From Ophioceras dolichostomum (Eukaryota; Ascomycota; Sordariomycetes; Magnaporthales; Ophioceraceae), in NCBI GenBank assembly GCA_003049485.1, contig PYST01000087.1, positions 55,986 through 119,985 of the forward strand: DNA of 64,000 nucleotides, read 5' to 3'. The notes under the pieces were generated by a model that saw only the letters and a list, made by a program, of their open reading frames with translations, was not told the DNA's origin and did not search any database. Position numbers and translations under genes: made by a program. This document shows positions 1 to 10,941 of the stretch, piece after piece; position 1 is the first letter of the stretch, and every line of letters starts with the position of its first letter.

Positions 1-530
1 CGGTCTGAATACTATAGCCGTACCGCGTGCCGGCCGCGCGGCACACCGCGGCGAGCTGTCTAAGCGGGGCCTCCATATTGGGGCCTTTGTTGTTTTGGGT
101 ACCGCCGAAAAAGGAAGCTTGACTTGGCCAGCCCAACCAGCAGGTTTGGCTCCGGGTGGCCGCGGAGGGATACGACGTGGTGGGCGGAGACCCTGGGTCT
201 TGGCTCTCGGGCTGCCTTCAGCGGGAGGTGCGCCCGGCATAGGAAGGGCATGGAAGTTGCAGATACCATCTCCCCAAGCCGCCGTTGCTCCATATTCGTG
301 CCACAGGGACAAGACCGGAACCAGCCCGAGCCCGGCCTTGCCCAGCGCCGCCGTCCTGCGCAGCAGGCTGTTGTTCCATTCGATAAGCTGTATCGGGTCC
401 GCAGACGTCTTGACCACGAGGGCCGTCGAGCATGGCAGACTGCGGGCCGTCGCCGATGGCGACCGAACGATCGAGGATGTGTCCGTAGCCCGCTTCGAGA
501 TTTTGCAGCGTGAACTCTTCCCATAGCTGA
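1..530 (-). CDS. Edge-truncated fungal hypothetical protein (3' part outside window)
   Basis: On the minus strand one frame stays open from about 530 down to at least 300. It reads as a plausible protein: VVKTSADPIQLIEWNN, then LVPVLSLWHEYGA. Nearer the edge another frame carries the better-looking sequence (FFGGTQNNKGPNMEAP, then LRQLAAVCRAAGTRYGYSI) and is open to base 1. A short intron or a frameshift must join them between about 230 and 130; I could not fix the splice sites. The pattern of a residue run 'VKTS.DP.Q.I.WN' followed by 'PLRQLA..C..A.TRYGY' resembles a recurrent fungal-specific hypothetical family of unknown function, recalled rather than searched. Start codon and N-terminus (perhaps up to about 790) are undetermined. 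No function is assigned. Confidence 0.4.
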
Positions 531-1145
531 TAGGAGCTGAGGCTGGGAGCCGAAAAGTGGAGCGTGACAGTGTCGTCTTTCCCTTGACGCTTCCGACCGC
601 CGGCTTCTTCCTGGGCCAGAAGGGTGCGGAGTGTAGTCACGTCGTGGTCACGTCTGGTTAGGACCTGCAGCAGCCATGGTTGTAAATCTATGGGGCCGTC
701 TGAAGCAGAACTGAACGGCAAGGAGAAGCAGATTGAGGAAGGGGAGTGGCGAGGTGAAGAAAAAGAGGACGACCAAGGAAGAAAGAAGGCGACCACAGGA
801 AATCAACCCCAGCCTGCTTGTGGCCCAGCACGCAGCCTCCGCTGCCATCCCATTACATGCACCCTTAGGCGCTCCAAGTAGGGTGAGGAAAAGGAGAGGC
901 GCAGGCGTAGCCGACCGAGTATTACTTTGTGTCGCACAGCGTACCCCTATAGGAGGTACCTGGTACCTGGTACCTAAGGAATGTACGCCTGGCAACCTCC
1001 ATCCCTTAGGTCCCACTTCAGCTCCCAAGCTCCAGAGCCGCACACATAACACCCAAACTATTTCGATCTTTCTCAGCTTTCTTCGCTGCTCAGCCGCTTC
1101 CTCCTCTCCCAGAATGCCAAATTGCCTCACGTACTCAGTCAACAA

Positions 1146-2093
1146 ATGTTCCCAGACTGGCTACCATCACCCGCGGACCTCGTGCCGCTCCCCGTCGACT
1201 GCCCCGGCCCGAAACTCGAGGCGTTCGATTTCCATGGCCGCCCCCAGAAGATTGAATTTCTCGACGACATCGGTGATGGCTTGCATACCTGCGTGCTCAA
1301 GGTCCGGATCCTCGGCCGCATCTACGCCTTAAAGCTGGTATGGACCTGCTCTTTTTTCCTTTTTTTCTTTTTTCAATCCCCTCTTTGCGTTCACTTAGGA
1401 AGTCTTCCCAAAAAGGAGCTACCTCTAACCGGGTTTTGATGCTACTAGTTTCGGTTCTTTGAGGAGGATCAGTGGATGACGCCGGTCCACGGCAAAGCAG
1501 ACGATCTGGCGCTGGCCACGGCCATGTACCCTTACCTCGAGCCCTTCAGCTGCGAGTGCCGTGCGTTCGGCCGTCTGAAAGAGTCGGGCCACGAGGACCG
1601 AGCCGTGCGCTGCTACGGGTACGTCCTGCTGGATGAAGAGCACGAGCGCGGCCTGTACGAGCAGTTCCCTTCGCTCCGGGGCCGGTTCCGGCAGGAGGAC
1701 GAGGTCCTCAAAGACGGCTTCACCGGCAGCCCGATCGTCCTGAACCCGCTGCGGATCGGCGTACCCGGCGGCCCCACGCGCCCGCCGCCCCTCCGCAGCA
1801 TCATCAAGGAGTGGGGCAACAGCGCCGAAGAAACGGAAACCATGACGACCCGGTCGGCCCGCCGCCACCTCCGCGCCATCGTCGCCCTGCGTCAGCTGGG
1901 CATCGTGCGTCTCGACGTCGGCCAGCGCCAGCTCATCGACGGCCGCGTCGCCGATTTCAGCGTCGCCCTCACCACGCCGCACTTCCAGCTCAACCCGGAG
2001 GACCTCAACCCGCGGCTCTCGGCGCGCGAGGCCGCGGCCCTGCGCTTCGAGGCGTTTCGCATCGCCCTCCGCGACTACTGGGCGTTCGACTGA
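1146..2093 (+). CDS. FTA2-family (kinetochore Sim4 subunit / kinase-like) protein, prematurely stopped
   Basis: Two exons, 1146..1337 and 1449..2093 (intron GTATGG...CTAG, phase 0), give 278 aa. The first ATG of the frame (1146) is taken as start; an upstream TTG is not a fungal start. The product has a degenerate protein-kinase-like fold: a glycine-rich-loop-like stretch (IGDGLHTCVLKVRI), then YALKLFRFFEE with the ATP-Lys-like K, the CECRAFGRL motif typical of FTA2 domains, and GIVRLDVGQRQLIDGRVADFS in place of HRD/DFG. FTA2 (Fta2/Sim4 complex) is a kinetochore component in fission yeast. In filamentous fungi the domain occurs in many proteins of unknown role, so kinetochore function is not implied. 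The frame stops at TGA 2091-2093, but the same frame continues with family-like sequence; see the next entry. Confidence 0.65.
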
Positions 2094-2340
2094 ATGGTGC
2101 GCGAGTACAACGAGGAGGACCGCGCGAACCTGGACGCCGCCGATCGCGCGCGGGGCGGCGGCGCGTGGAGCGGCCGGCCGCGGGCCCCCGTGCGCGTGTG
2201 GGCGCTCGACAGTGAATCGCGACAGCTGGCGGTCAGGAGGGACCGGAGGAGGGACCTCCAGCTGACGCCAAGCTGGGAGGTGCGCCTGTACACGCTCGTC
2301 GACCCGCTCATGTTCGACTGGCGGACGTTTCGAGAACGGG
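2094..2340 (+). pseudogene. Orphaned C-terminal part of the FTA2-family gene beyond an in-frame TGA
   Basis: Directly after the TGA, in the same frame and with the same GC-rich codon use, comes MVREYNEEDRANLDAADRA and then VRVWALDSES and VRLYTLVDPLMFDWRTFRE. FTA2-domain proteins typically end with a block like FD.MI.EWN followed by a (Y)DW motif about 60-80 residues later. That makes this the expected C-terminal end of the gene at 1146. The codon that reads TGA falls between FD and MV of the conserved block. The frame stays open to 2522, but the last 60 codons are low-complexity and probably not coding. Possible explanations are a genuine nonsense mutation, a sequencing error, or (less likely) stop-codon readthrough. 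Confidence 0.55.
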
Positions 2341-2522
2341 CTTTTCTTTCCGAGGCCTCGAAACGCGGACGCGGACTGGGATCAGGGCTAGGGCGGATGT
2401 CCAGCCCGGCAGTTGCTATGGGCCTGGCCGGGGGGTGGGGGGTGGGGGGTGGAGTAGGCCGAAGTCCGCCGTGGGGGCCAGGACTGGGTGTGCGACCAAC
2501 GCAGCCAAAGAGGAGACGATAA

Positions 2523-2874
2523 GGGACCTGCCCTCTCGTGCCTCCAGCCAGACAGCAACCTGCATGAGGTGCGGGATTAGATTCATGTGACCAATATGTT
2601 GTACCTTCCTAGGTAGGTGAGGTTACTATCTGGTAATTATATGAAGGAGAACTGCAAAGGGTGGACCTCCGAATGTCGGCGGCGGGGTTCTAGATAGCAC
2701 TTGACTGGTACTAGACTTCGATCAAGCTCCTTATGTCCGGCCAGATTGGCCGGGCTGACCAGACTCAGACCCTCGCAAACTCTCATCCGCACACATAGCG
2801 GATTGCTGAGGTCTCAAGTGATATCAGTGTTGGGAACGCGCGGTTTCGCTCTTGACTGAAGCTCTCACGAGGCG
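2523..2874. other. Intergenic, no gene seen
   Basis: Contains a CCTAGGTAGGT palindromic motif at 2608-2618. Otherwise it is AT-richer DNA that serves as upstream region of the hydrolase gene. Confidence 0.6.
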
Positions 2875-4418
2875 ATGGCGCCGATACTGAGCCAGCTCCG
2901 GTTCGGCCAAAATGCCCCGCTTTACCTGCTGCTTGCCGGGGCGGTGGCCGGCCTCACAACCGTCGTAGCCTCGGTCATCACACATAGCAATGATGGAAGA
3001 ATAAAACACAACGCGATTCCCTCACCTGGCAAGACCGTGCTACGGCGGCTCTCGGCGGAGCAGAAAGAGCAGCTCCCGTATCCGCCCGACGTGCTCCCTG
3101 GCGGCCGAGATGTCGAGACGCCGTACGGCACAATCAAGGTGTTCGAGTGGGGCCCGGAGGATGGCGAGCGGGTGTTGTTGATGCACGGGATCGGCACACC
3201 TTGCCTTGCGCTCGGGAACATGGCGCGGGAGTTTGTTGCAAGTGGCTACCGGGTCATGCTCTTCGGTGAGTTAAACATGTTCCAGACACTGCCCGACCTG
3301 CCGTGCCCTTCCCTAATTCAAGCGGAGGTTGTCTAGCAGTCTTGATCTTGTAACTCGAACCCAATCTGACGACGTGGCACACTATCTACCCAGACTTCTT
3401 CGGCCGTGGATACTCCGACGCCCCAACGGGAGCGCCATACGACATCCGGCTGTACACGACACAGATCCTCCTGGTGCTATCGTCGTCCCGTCTCCCCTGG
3501 ACGGGCGACGACGCCTTCCACCTGGTGGGCTACTCGCTGGGCGGCGGCGTGGCCGCCTCGTTCGCGACCTACTTCCCGCGCATGCTGCGCTCTCTCACCG
3601 TCGTGGCCGGCGGGGGCCTCATCCGCCGCGGCCACGTGGGCTGGCGCAGCAAGCTGCTGTACTCGGGCGGGATACTGCCAGAGTGGCTACGGGAAGCTCT
3701 GGTCAAGATAAGATTGCGACCGCCACCGTTGCCACGATCCAAGACGAAATCGCAGACGCAATCTTCCACAGACGACAACCAAGACGGAGAGGATGAGGAG
3801 CCGGCGACGGGCCCGCTGACGGAGCAGCAGCTCGTCCAGGACACATATGGCGGCGGCGGCGCCATCGCGGCACGGTCGCCGAGGGGGAACAGCGACGCCA
3901 CAGGGGGCCACTCGTTCGACCACGCCAAGCTGACTCCCACGGCCACCGTCGCGGACGTCATGGCCTGGCAGCTGCGGCATCACGACGGGTTCGTGCACGC
4001 CTTCATGAGCAGCATAAGACACGCACCAATCTACGAGCAGCGGGAGGACTGGGCCCGGCTGGGTGCGCTGCTGGCTGAGCGGAGGAAGACGACTGGGACC
4101 GGTTGGGAGGATGTAGACGGGGATGGGGATGGAGGAGAAGCATCAGAAGGGAAGGACAAGAAGAACGGCGGCAGTAAGAAGGAGGGAGAGCATGCGCCTG
4201 CTCCTGGGCTTGGTGGCGGCAAGATGCTGGTGGTGCTGGGGGCGTCGGACCAGGTCGTGGTCAAGGAGGAGATCGTCCACGATGTCGGGGAGGTGCTGGG
4301 CGAGGACGGGTTTGAGGTCGCGGTGATCGATGCTGGTCACGAGGTCGTCATCGTCAAGGGGAATGAAGTTGCCAGAGCTGCCATGGCGTTCTGGATGCGA
4401 CGGCAGCCGAGTATGTGA
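2875..4418 (+). CDS. Alpha/beta-hydrolase fold protein with N-terminal membrane anchor
   Basis: Exons 2875..3265 and 3394..4418 (intron GTGAGT...CCCAG, phase 1) give 471 aa. An N-terminal hydrophobic segment, residues about 15-38 (APLYLLLAGAVAGLTTVVAS), suggests a signal anchor. The hydrolase core follows: VLLMHGIGTP (oxyanion region HG), DFFGRGYSD across the splice junction, the nucleophile elbow GYSLGG (Ser), a likely acid in VVLGASDQVV and a catalytic His in DAGHEVVIVKG. All triad positions are present, so it should be active. Between elbow and acid lies a roughly 180-residue lid-like insert containing acidic, low-complexity stretches. The substrate cannot be read from the sequence; serine hydrolase/lipase-like or epoxide-hydrolase-like enzymes share this pattern. 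The join restores the canonical D.FGRG.SD motif, which supports the intron. Confidence 0.85.
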
Positions 4419-5368
4419 CTGACTGACCACAACCTGGCTCTGCGAGATCGGCAACACGGCTTGAGCCAGCCAGAGTGTCAAGTCGAGTAGAGAGATAGAG
4501 AGACAGAGAGATACTTAGGATCAGACGTAGACCAAACGCAAATCTCGACCGAACGCTGATTGAAGCCTGAACTCTGATCCTCACTGCGACCCTGTCACAT
4601 CCTTGGGGGCATGTATTGGCATGTATCCCGAGTCCAGCCGGAGAGTTGACAAGACAGTTAGTTTCTGTCAGGACCGCCCTTCTGTCAAGGACAGATCGAG
4701 GACCTCCCCTTGAGTTAGTTGAGTCCAACTGCACAATAAACGAGAAACAGGATCAATGTAGAAGAAAGATGAACCCGATGATGGGAGAATGTGTCGACCT
4801 TTCGAGCCACCCTGACATGTTTGGGATTCAAGAGCAGTAGATACCGGAAGACTTTTTAAATTTTCAATCTACCGCCCAGCCACATTTGAGAAGCCGCCTA
4901 CTGAAAGGGACTTCCTAATTGCCGTATGAACATGCTGTGAAAATAATCGAGGCACAATCGTGGCAGGGCTGGGCGGGTGTGATTGAGAAAAAATCTCTTG
5001 GTTAAGTTTTCCAGCGGTCAGTGGTGAATTTTCTTGGGTGGGTTGGGCTTCGAAGCTCTGCGCGGGGAAACTGTAGCGCCGATCTCCGATTGCTGTTCCA
5101 GGTGCATCATGTGGGCCTCCAAAAAATCCTCCCTCACCTAGACACCCACATCACATAAAATCTTTCCTCACAGCATCTGATTTCCTCTTCACTCCCGTGC
5201 TCTCAAGCCCCCGCTCCCTGCTGTCTCGCTCACCATAGCAGCAGAGGTTTTGGACGAAAGCGTATCATTCAGTTAGATGACCGCCTCTCAGCTTCCAAAG
5301 GCTATCTAGCTGGCGAGAAAGGCTGCCAGGCATCAACATCAAGTGTGAAGGAAGCGTCATCCTCGGCC
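4419..5368. other. Intergenic, no gene seen
   Basis: No credible coding frame. The last 250 bp are pyrimidine-rich (repeated ctc/ctt stretches), as is usual for fungal promoters, and lead into the Rab escort protein gene. Confidence 0.6.
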
Positions 5369-7521
5369 ATGGAGTCACTCAGCGAGACGCTATGGGACGT
5401 GGTGATTGTCGGCACGGGACTGCAACAGTCTCTTCTTGCGCTGTGAGTTCGCCGCCTTCTCTCACTCGCACTGTCTTGGTGTTCTTTTCCCCTGCTGGCC
5501 CCCATCTCCCAATACCTTACCGTTCTGTTTCCTCTTTTCTTGCTGCCTGACTGACTGACGTAGCCTCGCTGGGTGATGTGGACCACACGTAAAGGGCTTT
5601 GTCACGGTCAGACAAGAAGGTCTTGCACATCGACCCGAACCAGTACTACGGCGGTCCCGAGGCGGCATTCAGCCTCCAGGAAGTCGATGACTGGGTCGAG
5701 AGGCAGCGTAGACCCGAGCAGACTCCTGCGCCAAGTGGTGGGGTATCATCGCCGTCAGCATCGTCGTCAGAATCATCCTCGAAGCGTGCAATCTTCACCT
5801 CAGCGTCCGTAACCAGGCCAACGCCGCCGCCGGGAGATCACGGCGGACCGGCCTTGTCCTTCCCCCGAGCCTACTCCCTCGCCCTTGCACCACAGGTCAT
5901 CCACTCTCGGTCGCGGCTCATTGCGCAGCTCGTGTCGTCCCGGGCCTTCCGGCAGCTCGAGTTCCTGGCTGTGGGCTCCTTCTTCGTCTTGACCCAGAAG
6001 CCAGACCCAGGCCTAGTAGACTTAGACTCCTCTACTCCATCATCTTCCTCCTCACCGTCCCTAACCCGCATCCCCTCGACCCGCGAGGACGTCTTCTCAG
6101 ACAGCTCCATCCCCGCCCGCGCCAAGCGGTCGCTGATGAAGTTCCTCAAGTTCGTGCTCGACTACGACAGTCCGCCGCAGACGGACCTGTGGCAACACCA
6201 GCCGGACCAGGAGGCGCTAACCGAGTTCCTGGAACGCCAGTTCAAGCTGGACGCTGATCTCCGCGCGTTCGTACTGGCCCTGACCATGGCTCCGGACTAC
6301 GGCACAGTCACCACCAGGGATGGCCTCGCCGCCATCCACCGGCACCTGACGTCCATGGGTGTCTTCGGCCCGGGTTTTGCGGCTCTGTACCCCAAGTGGG
6401 GCGGCGCCGGCGAGATCGCGCAGGTTGGTTGTCGCGCAGGCGCGGTGGGCGGAGGCGTCTACATGCTCGGTACTGGCGCGAAGAACCTCGGCTGTCGAGA
6501 GGCTACTGGTGAGGAACCGGGCACCGTCGAGGTGGAGCTCACTGACGGGACCACGGTGAAGACGAAGCTGGTTGTCCAAGGTTGGGAAGACGGGAAGATG
6601 GAGGAGGAGGAGGAGAATAAGTCAGGTTCGGTAGACGGCAGCCACGGTCGCGTGAGTCGGCTCATCGCCGTGGTCGGGTCGCCGCTCCCGACGCTGTTCG
6701 AGTCCGTCGTGGAAGGTTCACCCCACCCTGCCGTGGCAGTGATCGCCTGCCCTCCCGGAAGCGTGGGCAGCAATCAGCAACATCCGGTCTACGTACTCGC
6801 GCACTCGAGTGACACAGGAGAGTGCCCATCTGATCAAAGTAAGTTTCTTGGCATCGATTTTTCTTTTTCGCAATTCCTGATATCGCCCTCTCGCTGGCTT
6901 TCAACACGCCGCCGCCCTGTCTGTCCCTCCCCTTCACCTCGAGCATCATGATGATCCAACATACGAATACTTATCTACATTGTCGGAGCGGCCAAGAGCC
7001 GCGTTGACGATATTATCCTCTGACAAACTGATGTGCTCGCTTTTGCAAATTTGGTTGTTCCTTCGGCTTCCATGCCATTCATTGTTTTGAGTCAAGAGGT
7101 GTCAGCGTGCTAACCATACCTGCATTTGCGCTCCTATTCTCTCCGCCCAACAGGCATCCTCTACCTCAGCACGCTGTCGACACCCAGCAGCAAAGAGATA
7201 CTCGACCATGCTCTGGCACACGTCGTCGCCGCGCTGGGCACCAAGGCCGAGTCAGACCTGAAGTCCCCAACATGCCTGTACCAGCTCTACTACGAGCAGG
7301 CCACGGGGAACCCTTCCTCATCAGGCTCTGGATTGTTCGATATTGAACGTGGGGTGTTCGCCTTCCCCTTGCCGTCCACCGCCCTCGCCTTTGACGACGA
7401 CATTCTCGATCCGGTTCAGGAGGCGTGGAAAGCTGTTGTCGGAAACACTGCGGATGTCGAGGAGTATATGAAGTTTATAGATAGGGAAGGTATGGGTGAT
7501 GATGATGGTGAGGATATATGA
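5369..7521 (+). CDS. MRS6: Rab escort protein (Rab geranylgeranyltransferase component A)
   Basis: Exons 5369..5442, 5595..6838 and 7154..7521 give 561 aa; junction phases 2 and 1 both close correctly. The N-terminus carries the REP/GDI dinucleotide-fold signature (DVVIVGTGLQQSLLAL, then DKKVLHIDPNQYYGG). Later blocks are RLIAQLVSSRAFRQLEFLAVGSFFV, ALTMAPDYGTVTTRDGL, FGPGFAALYPKWGGAGEIAQ and, after the last intron, ILYLSTLSTPSSKEIL. These match the Rab-escort branch rather than Rab-GDI, which is about 440 aa and lacks the Ser-rich insert at about residues 70-160. REP presents newly made Rab GTPases to the type II geranylgeranyltransferase in the cytosol. The second intron is long for a fungus (315 nt), and I found no coding exon inside it. 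The C-terminus is acidic (DDDGEDI). Confidence 0.88.
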
Positions 7522-7792
7522 CGGGACAGCCAGGGCTTGCATTTATTATCATACGGGTGGATCTTGGCGGTCGGGGACGTGGTCTGTTTTATCTTCTGCC
7601 GGCGTTGGTAGCGAATGATGATTCTACCTCCCCGATGTCTCTGGCTCTTCCGCCCGGTCTTGGAAAGGAGGTGCTACAAATGTGAAAGACAGCGTTAGGT
7701 CGGCTGATGATCAGTACTGTGGTAGTTAGTTGTTAGTCGGGCGAATAGGGACTAATAAGGACCATACTCTCGGCTGTTTCTGTATGTACCTA

Positions 7793-8569
7793 CTACGACA
7801 GCGCGGCGACGGAGAGGTCCAAGAGGGCGGGTGTGGCGTTGTCGACTGCGCAGGCGTCGTGGCCGTCGACGTCCCCGGCCTCTGGGGAGCGGGCGCCCGC
7901 CTCGAGCATGGCGGCGACGAGGGCGGCTAGCTCGGCCGGCATGGGGTATTTCCGCGATGCAGGATCGAGGGCCGGGTCGGAAAGGTTGACCATGAACTTG
8001 AGCAGGCCGTAGACGACCCTCTTGTACTTGCTGACGGTCTCGGGCACTAGTTTGTAGTGGATGGTGAACCCCTTGGCGCCCGTGTGGTACGTCCTCTTGT
8101 CCAGCTGCTCGCGCACCGGCTCCGACTCGTAACGCAGCAGCCTGAGGCCGACGTCGAAGACGACACCAGTCGCGGCCGGATCGTACTTGGCCGGCGCAGA
8201 GCTCCACTCCGAGGTTTTGGTAGCGAATTCGGAGGCCTTCAAAGTCAGCTTCTTGAGGGCGGGATCTGTCACGTCCTTGACATTGCCATAGTAGATATAG
8301 ACCTCCAGGGTAGAGCCGTGGAACCGGATCGCGTCCCCGTATGCTTGGACCACAAGATGAGACGCGGTCAACATCAGGGCAGGGTGATAAGTCCGACGTT
8401 CAGATGGGTCATGGAGCCTCTGCAACCTCAGGGCGTCAGCTGCCAGTGCGGTCAACTGAATCATTGTTTTCCCTCGGCCGCACGCCGTAGCCAGTATGCC
8501 AGCCTTGAAGGGTGAACTGGCGAATCCCTGAATGGCGCCGACGTCTGTACGCCAGTATAACACACACAA
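7793..8569 (-). pseudogene. Relic of an SNF2-family helicase, ATPase-core part
   Basis: A 258-codon minus-strand frame without a usable ATG at its 5' end: the nearest start is GTG and a stop lies just upstream. It reads FASSPFKAGILATACGRGKTMIQL, a Walker A motif (GRGKT) in the SNF2 'GILAD.CGLGKT' context. This is followed by PALMLTASHLVVQAYGDAIRFHGSTLEVYIYYGN, matching the SNF2 motif Ia region. No DEAH box and no helicase C-terminal domain follow, so it cannot be a working remodeller. The upstream half of such a protein lies directly beside it on the opposite strand (8614-9650). I read both as fragments of one former gene. Alternative: an internal exon of an intron-rich gene whose other exons I cannot see. 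Confidence 0.5.
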
Positions 8570-8613
8570 AGGTGATTCAACTCAGTGGTTAGTACAGGGT
8601 TCCGAAGCCGCAT

Positions 8614-9650
8614 TTGGAGAAGATCGCGGCTCTGCCCGGACCGCGCCTAAACACCCCTCTTGTCATAAAGGCCGGTGAGCTGGGGCCGGGCGACGCCGAG
8701 AAGATCGACCCGGACGGGTGCGTCATCCTGTACGCCTATTTCTTATTGTGCCACATGCGGGACCAGTATGATTTCGCCAACGGGATAGTCGGCTCCAGAT
8801 TCTTCTCTAAGACCTCGGATCCCGATGCGCTGCATGCGTTTGGGTACAGCTCCGAAGACTGGCTTAGGAGCATCATGCTCGTTCTCGGCTTCCTCGCGAG
8901 ACGGGAAGGCCTTAAGGTGACCCATGAGACGCCGGCCGCCCCTGCCAAGGGCCTCCCCCTCTTCTACCTGAGCCCCGAGGCCAAGGGCGAGCTTGCCGAG
9001 GCGCCGAGGAGTGCACCAGCCTCGTGCGGCTCGCGCTCGACGCCCACCGCCGACGCGCGGAAATCGTCAGCCTGTCGGACGCCGAAGCCGTATCGCTATT
9101 CATCCAGCAGCAGGACATTCGCTCCGACCTCTTCGACCTGAGGGCGCTGGAGCACAGCATGCGAACAAACAAATATTCTTCGAAAAGTCCATGTCAGGCG
9201 ACCAGAATAAATAAAAAGGGTCACACCTCTCGATACGGTATCGTTTATCGGCATATTCAACAACGTCGCTAAGTACCACAAGCGGCAGCAAGAGCATACC
9301 CCGGAGGACATGGACTTTTCCGGTATGAAGGCCCTGGTCGAACAGTCCCACCTCGTCAAGTACCTCAAGCTGAAGGAGCACCACAGCATGATCACGGCCA
9401 TCGAGGCCGTCCCGGTCGGCAAGCTGGACGAAGACCAGCTGCGGCGTACCCGCGAGGCCGAGCGGGACCTTATCCAGGGCAGGGCGGCGACCACGTTCGC
9501 GTCCACCAAGGCCTCGAGCGACCCGTATGAGATCGAGGTCGACATGTCGAAGACCAAGCGGCGCCTCGGGATGAATCCCCTCGACGACCAGGACCTGAAG
9601 TTCAGGCCTTACCGGATCTCCGGTTTCGAGGTGTCGTCGCGAGATGCCTT
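8614..9650 (+). pseudogene. Relic of the N-terminal part of the same SNF2-like gene, frameshifted
   Basis: Three successive frames look coding. 8614 to about 9005 reads LNTPLVIKAGELGPG, then DPDGCVILYAYFLLCHMRDQ. Shifted by one base, about 9010-9150 reads SLVRLALDAHRRRAEIVSL, then DAEAVSLFIQQQDIRSDLFD. Then 9250-9650 reads IFNNVAKYHKRQQEHTPEDM, HLVKYLKLKEHHSMITAIEAV and DDQDLKFRPYRISG. The final block (a DP.DD.DL.FRPYQ..G type motif) is what normally sits just N-terminal to the ATPase core of fungal SNF2-like proteins, and that core is on the other strand at 7793-8569. The shift near 9005 needs a lost base or an unrecognised intron; 9150-9250 may be an intron. No start codon is assigned. Confidence 0.4.
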
Positions 9651-10609
9651 CCCCCTGCCCCTCCTCTTAAATTCGTCGTCTTCGTACCTCTTCATGACTT
9701 GTGTACGAACTCTTGAGATCAGTTTCCTCGAAAACCTGTCAGCACAGTTGTCGATGGCAAGCCACTGTCGCTAGCGTTCCTCATCGACGCGGCCACATCT
9801 CGTCTCGAAATCCTACGCATACCTACATGGAAAATTCGTGTCGGTAATAGCAGCAGGACGAGAAGGGGAGCGTCGAGGGTTCCCTCTCGACCCCATCGCT
9901 GAAGAGCTAGCTCCTTCGGTAGCCTCCTGGTCGGCCGAGCCCCCACGTTGTAACACCGTCCCTGCTGTCTCCGGAGGCTCAAAGGACATCCTCCGCTGGA
10001 GGTGGTATATTTCGTATGCACGTCAGCCGTCAACGGAGTAAAGTACGGAAGCGCAGCAGCCTGCCCGGTGCAACCGACGACCGCATGGTCAAGCTCCCGA
10101 GCCAGAGCCGCGGGCGGAGCAGTAGCCGAGCTCTACAATGCCATCAGCGCTGTGGAAAAGTGCCCGGATATAAGGGGCGCGGCCACGTGAAGCTCAGGAA
10201 CGGGGACATCAAAGAGCGCTTGGAGGAGCCGCACGTGGCCAAGTTCTAGGCGGAGAACTACCACATTGCAGTAACTTAGGGCACACAGGGTACGATTCTG
10301 GTGGCGGTGGAAGGGGTTAGAGGGGCTGGCCCGATGCTCTCTAGCAAGTCCTTAAATCCATCGTCTTCGTCGCCGGGCCGTTTGATGGCTAATACCGCGT
10401 TACATGGATGGTTGGAGACATACGAGGCATGCCCTCCCGTCAGGCGTTCACTCCTGTACAGTGGTAGTGCAGCGAGTGAAAAAATACTGCCTAGGAGACG
10501 TACATTCCTTTCAGGTGTTCACTCAAGTGTATCGTCGTCTCCCAGTAGTGTAGCCAGTGCACGGGTGTGCTGTATTAAGTGGTGTACCCCGTAGAGTACG
10601 AAGCTATGG
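9651..10609. other. Intergenic, no gene seen
   Basis: Only short frames without recognisable motifs are present. Composition is mixed, with no transposon ends or target-site duplications that I could find by eye. Confidence 0.5.
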
Positions 10610-10905
10610 TAAGATCAAGACAAAAAAAAAGAAAAGAAAGGAAAAAACAAGAGAAAAAAGAAGAAAAAAAGAAAAGAAAAAGAAAAGAAAAGAAGAAAAA
10701 AAAAGAAAAGAAAAGAAAAGAGAAAAGAGAAAAGAAAAAAGAAAAAAGAAAAAAGAAAAAAGAAAAAAGAAAAAAAAAAAGAAAAAAGAAAAGAAAAAGA
10801 AAAAGAAAAAAAAAAAAAAAANNNNNNNNNNNNNNNNNNNNNNNNNNNNNNNNNNNNNNNNNNNNNNNNNAAAAAAAAAAGAAAAAGAAAAAAAGCAAAG
10901 CAAAC
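10610..10905. repeat. Polypurine (A/G-only) low-complexity tract
   Basis: About 250 bases almost purely A and G on the plus strand, built from runs such as gaaaa, gaaaaa and gaaaaaa. It is interrupted by a block of 49 Ns. It lies just beyond the 3' end of the rec8 gene. All open frames through it are artefacts of the composition. Confidence 0.95.
10822..10870. other. Assembly gap (49 N)
   Basis: Unresolved bases inside the polypurine tract; the true length of the tract is therefore unknown. Confidence 0.99.
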
Positions 10906-10941
10906 GAAAAAACAAAACCGCAAATTACCACTTTTCCTTGA

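Noticed and set aside
10437..10575. Apparent imperfect duplication around tcaggygttcact
   Set aside because: Only about a dozen bases match before the copies diverge; too weak to call a repeat.
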